A stretch of DNA of 64,000 bases from Lactarius indigo (Eukaryota; Basidiomycota; Agaricomycetes; Russulales; Russulaceae): contig JAFKAC010000001.1 of NCBI GenBank assembly GCA_025766275.1, positions 868,001 to 932,000 of the forward strand, written 5' to 3'. Within the stretch, counting starts at the first letter, position 1, and each line of letters starts with the position of its first letter. A model generated the notes under the pieces. That model was not told where the DNA came from. It was given only the letters and a program-made list of their open reading frames with translations, and made no database searches. Below, piece after piece: positions 10,374-18,705 of the stretch. A program made the position numbers and the translations under genes.

Positions 10374-10847
10374 TCAGCCAGGGGTGCAATAGGTAACATG
10401 GTTGCTGGTTGAACTGCCTCTATTCTTGGCAGAGTGGAGTTGACAGACAATATGAGCCTTCCCATCCTTCATGTGCCAAACCAGAGACCCTGAGTCTCCT
10501 CTGGCAGAGAAGACCTCAACACCCTTGTTGCTGGTGTTGTAGATGGTGAGCTCCCTGGATTTGATGCCAGCTTTGTTGAAAGTGAAGAATTTGAGGCTGG
10601 AGTAGCACCTGACAGTGAGGTCAGTGGTGTTTTCATCTTTACCAACTATGAGACATTGCTTGCCTTCATTATCAAACTCTGCAGGGACAGCAATCTCCTC
10701 CTTCATAGTGCAACCAATGATCCTAAGCATCCTTACCTCAGAATACTTGAATGTGGTTGGACAACCACTCTGGGGATAGAACATACTTGTGAGCTTAGAA
10801 GTAGAGTACTTTGCTCCTACACAAGGATTGATTTTGTTAGATGACAC
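10374..10847 (-). pseudogene. Remnant of a trypsin-fold (PA clan) serine protease-like protein
   Basis: A frame of 157 codons ends at TGA. It contains F-S-A-R-G-D-S-G-S-L-V-W, where GDSG is the nucleophile loop of chymotrypsin-fold proteases, preceded by a Cys-containing beta-rich stretch. The first in-frame codon is GTG with no ATG upstream, so the N-terminus, which should hold the catalytic His and Asp, is missing or beyond an unseen intron. After the TGA the same frame goes on for about 20 codons (Y-L-L-T-E-I-K), which suggests a TGG to TGA change in C-T-P-G-W-Y. Function is inferred from the single motif. Confidence 0.5.
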
Positions 10848-11797
10848 TGGATGGAAATCTTGCCTTTACTGCTGACAAAATGATAGCATATTTGTAACAA
10901 AAGGCAATTAAATTACCTTTAATTTACATGATACAAAATCTAGGAATGATGACTACATATTGCCAAGTTGAATTCATATCACAAAATCAAGTTGAAATGA
11001 TATTTATTGATTTAGTTTTGTTATATCCCTTGTGAATAGAAAAATGTATCCCTTTGCTAAGATGATTCACTTGAACATAGGTTTAAAAAAATAAAAACCA
11101 AATAATGTTTTCTAAGTGTAAATGGCATAACAAAATGCTAGAAAAGTTTTTCCATCTACCTAAATATTTTACATGGAAAGAAAATGACAAGCAGTCAAAA
11201 CTATATTCACAATGCTAGATATAAAATCTTGACTTGACCATAATACAATGTCTTTGTTTTTTTGATGGTAATATGTTTTGTTTTGACATCATGTTTCACA
11301 AAGAAAAATTATAACAAAATCATATATGAAGTATTATAATAATTTTTATGTTTTTTCATAAGTATTTTATTATACAATATATAATATGTTTCCATTGGGA
11401 TTTATCAGGGATTTATTATAACAAAATGAAATTGGTCACCATTGGACAGGATAGGCAACAACAAGGGAAGGGGGTGCAATTAGGCCCCCCTTCCCCCTAA
11501 CCTGAGTATGGGTGCTTACATTCCTGCAAGCCCCTTGGCTATGCCTAGGTATAACAACCTGGCAACAAGAGTTTACATGCCCACACTCAAAGGAGAGGTA
11601 AGAGATAGAAGTTAAAAGGAGGGGAAAGCTCCAAGTTCACAAGAAAGGCATAATACAAGAACTCAAGCTAAGGAAACCCAGTACAATCCACCAGATATAT
11701 GTAACACTCAGCTGGGCATTATCTGAAATGTCTTGACTTTCACACAGGAAAACCTCCAAATGACAAGGGACTATTGTTGACAACACTTGACCTTCTG
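10848..11797. other. AT-rich spacer with a G/C-run hairpin
   Basis: 10860-11430 is extremely A+T-rich (long runs of A/T, few CpG) and unlike the rest of the window. I see no open frame with codon structure. At 11466-11496 GGGAAGGGGG and CCCCCCTTCCC form an inverted repeat with a loop of about 10 nt. The E2 LTR begins at 11798. Confidence 0.5.
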
Positions 11798-11815
11798 TGT
11801 TACAGTATAGACTAG

Positions 11816-12034
11816 TGACTCATTACTTATGACTCATGACTGGTTATGACTATGGTCCAATACTGATATTAGTCATGGACTCTTACTTCGTATCAGTCAG
11901 CATGATAGCTCGCATGTGATTGTGACTCATGTATGACTCATTCCTAGGATAGCTGTACTAGGGTTCGAGCTAGTTACGCTACTGGTCACTTACTATTCTA
12001 GCGGCGCTTTAAAGCCTGCGTGTATCTATATAAG
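11816..12034 (+). promoter_or_regulatory. E2 LTR promoter: four TGACTCA boxes and a TATA box
   Basis: TGACTCA occurs at 11816-11822, 11830-11836, 11923-11929 and 11934-11940. TATATAAG follows at 12027-12034. TGACTCA is the consensus of Gcn4/Cpc1/AP-1-type bZIP factors. E1 LTRs keep three such boxes (TGAGTCA on the plus strand). Bases are seen; bZIP control is inferred. Confidence 0.55.
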
Positions 12035-12043
12035 TAGTCATTC

Positions 12044-12076
12044 AAGAAGACCAAGATTCCCCATCTTGGTCTTCTT
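12044..12076 (+). promoter_or_regulatory. E2 LTR hairpin at the predicted transcript start
   Basis: AAGAAGACCAAGAT and its exact reverse complement are separated by 5 nt. The second arm begins 36 nt after the start of the TATA box, so the mRNA should start within or just before it. The second arm contains ATCTTGGTCTT, the complement of the primer site at 12308-12318. Equivalent hairpins are in E1 (889-917, 8189-8217) and E3 (18434-18464). Confidence 0.7.
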
Positions 12077-12305
12077 CAATCCACCATTTTGACTCGTCTC
12101 TTGTTCACCTTAGTTTCTAACTAAGAGTGACTCCACTTCTATCCGCCAAGGGATAGTACTTCTACATCTTTTGCTGCAGCATGTGCCGGTGTGCCCCTGT
12201 TCAGCTTGTGTTGGGTTGACACGTGATCCCCATTTGCCTATACTTTGCTAAGTCAATTATGCCTTCATAGAGTCCAAGTTGGACTAACACTGGTGGAGCG
12301 TAACA

Positions 12306-12988
12306 TTAAGACCAAGATCCTCATTGTGGTGTACTCAACCAGAGACCAGTGGACGTCTTTCTGTCCCTACCACATTGAACAACGAGGAGATCGCAACATA
12401 CCAACCAGATTCTTGGGAGCAGCTCAGTGGAGAGAACGAGAAGAAAACACCAGGTATTTTGTAGAGTTTAACAGTCCTAACTGTTACCAACCCATTGAGT
12501 TTAATTTCAAACACCTCTGTTGGACCGAGGTTACTTGGAACCCCATAGACCATCGCTGGGATATTGTGCGACCAGCAGGAAGAAACTACAACTGCGACAT
12601 CGACGTGCGTGAACTCAATAGTCGCGTGGATTACGGTCCCATTGATGGACAAGCACAAGAATACACCGACAACGAAATCAGTGGAGAAGAAGCCTCCAAT
12701 AGTCAACAATCACCAAGCAGAGGAACTACACCAGCAGAAGACGACAGCCTAGGAGCTATTGGGGACCATATTATACAGCAAACTGAGTCCCTTACCATTC
12801 ACCACACCAAACCCGAAGTAATTCACATCCACAGTCCAGCAGCCACAATGGCTACTGCTACCATAACACAAGAGGGGGTACAGCTAGCAGCCAACACCAT
12901 AGAGCAACTCGCTCAAGAAGAACAGCAACAAATTACAGAAGAAGCACGAATCATACTAGCCCCCCTCAACCCACACACAGGACATTGA
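12306..12988 (+). pseudogene. E2 ORF1: homologue of the E1 upstream protein
   Basis: The frame is open from inside the LTR to TGA at 12986-12988 and is clearly similar to E1 ORF1 over its length. The codon matching the E1 start ATG is ACG here, and a short upstream ORF lies in the leader, so no usable start is evident. The TGA is followed immediately and in frame by ATG (12989) of gag, exactly as in E1. The function is unknown. Confidence 0.65.
12308..12318 (+). promoter_or_regulatory. E2 self-priming primer-binding site
   Basis: AAGACCAAGAT begins two bases after the LTR end at 12305. It is an exact 11-nt complement of the hairpin arm ATCTTGGTCTT (12063-12073). No tRNA-type TGG start is present. 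Confidence 0.65.
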
Positions 12989-14299
12989 ATGACTGACGAT
13001 GACATAGCTATCCATCAAGCCATTGGACCAGATGTAGCCGACCCTCCCAGTGGTGGAGGAGGACCCCCTGGAGATCTACCAGGAGGAGGACTGCCACCAT
13101 GAGGGGGAGGATTCAGAGGATTCCCTGGAGGATTCCCCAGCGGACCACCAGGAGGAGGACCACCAGGAGGAGGAGATGTTGGAGGAGGAATACCAGGTGC
13201 AGGTTTCGTCGCTCCTCCAAGTAACAAGCTAGCTGGTGAAGCACCAACAGTATTTGATGGAGAACATGCTAAAGTAGAAGCATTCCTCACACAATGGCAT
13301 GTCTATTGGGGCATGAATGCAGATGAAGGCATAATGGCCACCCCATACCGGTGCGCCCTGCTCTTTCTATCTTACATCAAGGGCATCAACATCAGCGAAT
13401 GGGTACTAGCAATGCTTACCTGGCTCAACGGCCAGATACAGACCAGCATGCCCCGCACAAGTGAAGGATTATGGAATGAAGTCACACGAAGCTTCATGCA
13501 ACACTTCAGAAATACCATGGAACAGGAACAAGCTCAATACGAGCTTAAGAAGGGTGTCAAGATGATCAGGGGCAATCTAGATGAGTATTGCACCCAATTC
13601 GAACAATTAATACGCTGCGCTCAGTATCGACTCAACGATCTGCAGACATTGGATTTATTCGCAAGCGGATTACCAAAAGACCTGTACGAGAAGGTCTATA
13701 CCCTCGACAACCCTCGCAATTACTGCGAGTGGAAAGAAGCAGCCACTACTCGTCAACAACAGTACCTTCACCTCAAAGCGGTATTAAATAAAGGAGTACC
13801 ACAAGGACAGGGACAAGGACGACCCTGCCAGCAGCGACAGTGGCAAGGACTGCCAAGAAGCTCTTGGCAACCAAGGAACCTACCTCGAGACCCAAATGCC
13901 ATGGACACATCAGCAGACCGAATTCACAGATGACTTACAGGAGCCGAAGAAATACTTGCCCCTTGTCCCCTGTATTGACCCCGAGGAGGATTCCTGCAAA
14001 GGGGGGGAGGATGAAACAATCAAAGGCCAGTCACCTGTTATAACTGTGGAAAGGACAGACATATGGCCTGCGATTGCAGACAACCACAAGGAGGCTATCA
14101 GCCTCAAGCATCAACAAGTCGGTACATCAACACTGACTATCATCAACAAGAACCAGAAGTTGCTACCAGGGCGGTTCAAGAAACACCCCCTCAACAGCGT
14201 GCCAACAATTAGCTTAATGGAGTAGCAGGGGAATCGGATGATGTAAAGGACATTATCCTTCAACAACTGTGGAAGAAGGAGGGTTTTCAGGACGCCTGA
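12989..14299 (+). pseudogene. E2 gag with in-frame stops
   Basis: It has the same layout as E1 gag: a Pro/Gly-rich N-terminus with a TGA at about 13099-13101, then the capsid domain. A TGA at 13931-13933 and another in the linker follow, then a CCHC knuckle (about 14036-14078, with C-Y-N-C-G-K and H-M-A-C-D-C). The frame ends at TGA 14297-14299, just after the shift heptamer. The linker TGA before the knuckle also occurs in E1, so the two copies share either inheritance or a mutational hotspot. Confidence 0.8.
14281..14287 (+). promoter_or_regulatory. Putative -1 ribosomal frameshift site GGGTTTT (E2 gag-pol)
   Basis: It has the same heptamer, phase and downstream bases as in E1: the gag frame reads GAG GGT TTT CAG GAC GCC TGA. 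Pol is in the -1 frame relative to gag in both copies. Confidence 0.6.
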
Positions 14300-15695
14300 A
14301 CCCATTGGCCTGGGTGAGGGCAGTTAATTGTAACAGTGTAATCATGACTTGCAATCGTTCTATGAGAGTTCCAGTATTGATTTGCACCAGTTATGCAATG
14401 GCCAACATATGAGCCTTAGTCGACAGTGGGGCGACCCACTGCTTCATGAGGCCATCCTTCATAAAAAGGATGGGGCTTGGAACCAAACTACTAGAAGTCC
14501 CAAAGAAAATATGGAATATCGACAACACAGAAAATAGATAGGGGTGTATCACACATTAGACTGATGTCAACGTCCAGACTAAAGGCATTCACAAGGAAAT
14601 TCGTTTCCTTATCATGGATATAGGCAACGAAGACATTGTATTAAGATACCCTTGGCTTGCCATATATGATCTGCATATCAAATGGTCGCAAGCTGCCATA
14701 CACGAAAATATGCTTCCTATCATTATTCATTCAACTAACCCTTATATCAAAACGACATCAGTAGTCGCCACGACCACCGTTCAAGATGACGACTATGAAG
14801 TAGTACACTCCTGCATCATCACAGATGAACAACAACAACAATTCAAGGAAGGATGCCAAATTAGAGCTACTGCTACTGACCTTGCTATCGCAGCTCAGCA
14901 ATACATTACTAAAGCTGAGTTACCTCCTGAATATCGCGAGTTTGAACACCTCTTCAGTGAAGAGGTGTCGGACAGGTTTCTGCCCAGCAGGCCCTGGGAT
15001 CACGCTATTGAATTCAAACCAGGAACAGCTGACGCAATCGACTGCAAAATATACCCCATGATGCAAGAAGAAGACAAAAGGTTACAAGAATGGATCAACA
15101 AGCAACTCAAAAAGGGATACATACGACCCTCTAAATCCCCATACGCCTCGTCTTTCTTCATCAAGAAGAAAGATGGGAAGTTACAACCCATTCAAGACTA
15201 TCAAAAGATCAACGCAGTCACCATTCGCAACCAATACCCACTCCCTCTCATCTCCGACCTCATTACCGACCTTAGTAACACTCACATCTATACTAAACTT
15301 GACGTTAGATGGGGGTATAACAACGTATGCATTAAGGAAGGAGACAAAGAAAAAGCCACATTCAAGACACGATATGGACTATTCAAACCAATGGTGATGT
15401 TTTTTGGCCTAACCAACTCCCCTGCAATGTTCCAGACTATGATGAACTTCATCTTCAGGGACATCATTGCGAAACATGAAAAACGAGGAACCATTATTCA
15501 GGTCTACATGGACAACATTGGCATCGCTACAGGACTAAATCACTCACTATCAGATCACATAGAGGCTGTCAAGGATGTACTCCGTGTATCCGCAGAACAC
15601 GATTTGTATTACAAACTCAAGAAATGTCTCTTCCACTCCCCACACATGGATTACCTGGGGGTAATCCTTAAAAAGGGGGTGACACGCATGGACCC

Positions 15696-16472
15696 TGTCA
15701 CGGACGCTCCATTTTCGCCTTATTTTTCCATATTTTTATGGAATTATTTGGTGGAGATACAAGCCTCCAACGTTGTGCTCAAATATCCCAAGTCCTTATC
15801 ATTAGATATGATAAGATGGTTAGTCACGTGATGCCAACATGTGCACCCATAAGCACGTGACCCTGGGATAGTAACTTCCTTATTGGATGTCACCTCTTTA
15901 GGTCATTTTCCTCATTAGTATAAGTAGTTTCTCATTGGACGATAAGCAGGGAACATTCTAGATAGTTCTAGACTACGTTGTCATAGGGTTGTGACTCATA
16001 GATAAGGACACATCATTGTTCTGTCAGCGTTAATGACTGTGCATCAGTCAGCACAATAAGATAACGCTATTAATAGATACAACGTGTCAGCGTCTGACTC
16101 ATTACTATTACCCATACCTTTAGTAATAAGGTTCAGTAGTAATTCGATCTCAGCCACAGCAGTGTATATAAACCCTCATGTAACGTCCTGAGTGGAACCA
16201 ACTTGTCCTCTTGGTTCTCCACTCAGGTGCGTATTTCTCTTGTACTTCCCTTACCTCTCCAATGTTAACTTGTCCTCTTGGTTCTCCACTCAGTGTACCA
16301 CTGTGTGATCACCTTGCCTTTGACCTTGAATAAAGGTCTCATGTGTGCATATTCTCCGCAGTGACTGTACGTTTGGCACATGACTTGTCTCCACGTTAGG
16401 CTTGGGTGTGCACTGGTTCAGTTCACTTACCCTTTTCTTGGTCTAGTTGTCGCAATAAGTCATACCGCTACA
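15696..16472 (+). repeat. Solo LTR (777 bp) inserted in E2 reverse transcriptase/RNase H
   Basis: It starts TGTCACGG and ends CGCTACA, flanked by perfect GACCC duplications (15691-15695 and 16473-16477). Removing it restores the pol codons D-P-I-K-I-S-G. It has a TATATAAA box (16165-16172), and then an inverted repeat 16188-16226 (CTGAGTGGA/TCCACTCAG plus ACCAA/TTGGT), the same architecture as the gypsy LTRs here. A 27-bp segment is duplicated at 16200-16226 and 16267-16293. Confidence 0.85.
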
Positions 16473-16708
16473 GACCCCATCAAAATTTCGGGTATTAAAG
16501 ATTGGCCTATGCCAACCAAGGTTAAGGATGTCCACTCTTTCCTTGGATTTTGCAATTTTTACCGACCTTTCATATGAGGCTTTGTGACCAAAGCATGACC
16601 ACTCAACAAACTTACATGCAAAGACACTGAATGGCATTGGGGTACCGAAGAAGAAAAGGCATTCCAAGACCTTAAAACCCTTGTCACCAGTGAACCTGTT
16701 CTAGCACA

Positions 16709-17314
16709 TGTTGATAAGTGACCCTTGCGCACTTAGCGGCTCTAACGGACCGGACTTACAGATAGGGACTGCTGTAGATTAATTAGGACCGCTTTAGATT
16801 AGATGTGATTTGATCTGTACAATCTAGGACTTCTATGACATCACTGTACAATGACATCATATGGACTACTCCGGACTCTTCATTGTACTCCTTCCTTTGT
16901 TCTCTTTCTAGTATTATCTTTATTGTGATGTCACTATGATATCATCTTAGTCTGGACTCTCTTTGTTTTGCGCTCCTTGTTCTCCATTAGCACACTCCTT
17001 TGTCCTACATGTAGAACAACGTCCCTTGTATTGTGTGACCCTATGTTACTTCTCTTGTAGTAGTGTCACTCCTCTGTATAGTATAAGTAGTAGGCTTGTA
17101 CGCTCCTGGTCCACATCAGTTCCTCACTGCTCTGTGTGCCAGGTATGTCTTATTCCCTCAATTGTAACATCAGTTCCTCACTGCTCTGTGTGCCAGACTA
17201 CCATCTTGCTTCCACTGCTTGACTTCCTGTTTGCTGCTTCCAGCCACTCCTCATATCTCACCACAGAACACTTTGTCCCTCTGTGAGTATGTCCTCTTAG
17301 TGTGCTGTTCATCA
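16709..17314 (+). repeat. Solo LTR (606 bp) inserted in E2, related to the copia LTR at the left
   Basis: It starts TGTTGATAAG and ends TGTTCATCA, with GCACA duplications at 16704-16708 and 17315-17319. Its 3' third closely matches 8935-9113. A 30-bp segment starting ACATCAGTTCC is duplicated at 17113-17142 and 17167-17196; the copia copy has only one. No internal element sequence remains, so LTR-LTR recombination is likely. Confidence 0.83.
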
Positions 17315-18207
17315 GCACACCCAGATCTCACCAAACAATTTGAATTAGAAGTAGACATGTCAGGCTTTGCAACAGGCGCAGTCCTTCTCCAACGAAAAAC
17401 AGACAGAAAACGGCACCCCATCAGCTATTATTCTTCAACACTCAATGAAGCCAAACGAAATTATGACATCTACGACCTCAAACTCCTAGCCATCATCAAG
17501 GCTTTCAGACATTGGAGACCCCTCTTAGCAGGTTCTCCTCATAAAATCAAAGTATTCTCTGACCATCTTAACCTACAATACTGGAAGTCGCCACAAAAGA
17601 TCAGCAGATGCATAGCCAGGGAAGTACTCGAACTCTCAGAATACGACTTTGAGATTCATCACATAAAGGGAACTTCCAACGGACACACTGACACACTGTC
17701 ATGAAGACCAGACTATGATCAGGGAGAAAACAACAACGAAGGAGTAACAGTGCTGCCCAAAAGTGTCTTCACATGCGCCACCATGCTGGAAGGACCACGA
17801 CATCCGCACTAGAGACCAGAGATCCTTCCAGTGGAGATGACTCTGGAACATCCCATTTACGAACAGGATTTAGCTAAGTTGAAACCTTGGGTTGATGCTC
17901 ACAAGCTAAAAGACATCAAAGGAATGTGGTACAAGGATGGATGCCAGGTGGTCACTGGTGGTATCCACGATAAACACACCATCATCGCTGCTCATCACGA
18001 CTCCCCCATCTACAGCCATCCGGGCATCAAGCGCACCATCCAACTTACTCAGTGACACTATTGGTGGCCACAGATGAAAAATGACATCATGGATTATGTC
18101 AAAGGCTGTGCAGAGTGCCAGCGACACAAAGTCAACCTCCACCCCATCAGGGTGCCCCTACAACCCATCTATCCCAAACCAGAAGCCCTGCCATTCAAGA
18201 CCATAGC

Positions 18208-18691
18208 TGTTACACTCCACTAGCATTAGCCCAACTTGGACTCTGAGTAGGCGTAATCAACTTAGCGAATGTCCAGCGAATGGGGATCACGTGTCAACCC
18301 AACGCAAGCTGAACAGGGGCACACTGGCACACGCTGCAGCAAAGGGGAAGAGAAGACTATCCTCGGTGGATAGCAGTGGAAGTACTCTTAGTCCGAGACT
18401 AAGGCAGATAAGACGAATTAGATAGTGGATTGAAGAAGACCAAGATGGGGACTCTTGGTCTTCTGAGTTGACTATTTATACAGATACACGCGGGCTTTAA
18501 AGTGCCGCTGAAACAATAAGAAACCAATAGTGTAACTAGCTCGAACCCTAGTACAGCTATCCTAGGACCGAGTCATGCATAAGTCACAATCACATGTAAG
18601 TTACTTATGCTGACTGATACATAGTAAGAGTCCATGACTAATATTGAGTTGGACCGTAGTCATAACCGGTCATGAGTCAAAGTCCATATCA
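18208..18691 (-). repeat. E3 3' LTR (484 bp)
   Basis: On the element's sense strand it starts TGATATGG and ends GTAACA. It has the conserved hairpin at 18434-18464 (12-bp arms, 7-nt loop) and one exact TGAGTCA site. It differs from the E1 LTR by many substitutions and a short 5' deletion. Confidence 0.82.
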
Positions 18692-18705
18692 TTACCCCCT
18701 TTTCA

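Larger units (their letters stand above)
11798..12305 (+). repeat. E2 5' LTR (508 bp)
   Basis: It starts TGTTACAG and ends GCGTAACA, and is homologous to the E1 LTRs. It contains four exact TGACTCA sites, a TATATAAG box (12027-12034) and a perfect 14-bp hairpin (arms 12044-12057 and 12063-12076, loop tcccc). The left flanking five bases are TTCTG; the partner duplication is not in the window. Confidence 0.88.
11798..18207 (+). mobile_element. E2: Ty3/gypsy chromodomain-type retrotransposon, 5' part, interrupted
   Basis: It is related to E1 along its whole length but on the plus strand: LTR 11798-12305, ORF1, gag, -1 heptamer and pol. It is broken by solo LTRs at 15696-16472 and 16709-17314, and by E3 at 18208 in the integrase core (just before the first catalytic Asp). 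The rest of the integrase and the 3' LTR are not in the window. Many TGA/TAG stops are present; two catalytic sites are lost (RT D to N, RNase H E to K). It is older than E1, judging by decay and the nested insertions. Confidence 0.88.
14288..18207 (+). pseudogene. E2 pol, interrupted by two solo LTRs and truncated in integrase
   Basis: The protease has V-D-S-G-A intact, but a TGA (14410-14412; CGA in E1) precedes it and TAG codons follow at about 14536-14560. The reverse transcriptase runs 14614-15695 and its YMDD is YMDN (AAC at 15514-15516). The frame resumes at 16473 after one solo LTR and at 17315 after another. RNase H has Lys (AAA 17480-17482) in place of a conserved Glu. TGA after S (17702-17704) matches the E1 stop at 3961. 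The integrase finger (17990-18130) is present, and the sequence stops at A-V where E3 begins. Confidence 0.85.

Noticed and set aside
11466..11496. G-run/C-run hairpin as a Helitron 3' end
   Set aside because: It is not followed by CTRR, and no matching 5' TC end or Rep/helicase coding is nearby.
7276..18691. Reassigned UGA code or programmed UGA readthrough at all in-frame TGAs
   Set aside because: Host genes here (MET2, SVP26, dehydratase) use TGA only as a stop or not at all, and most TGAs differ between copies, which fits decay.
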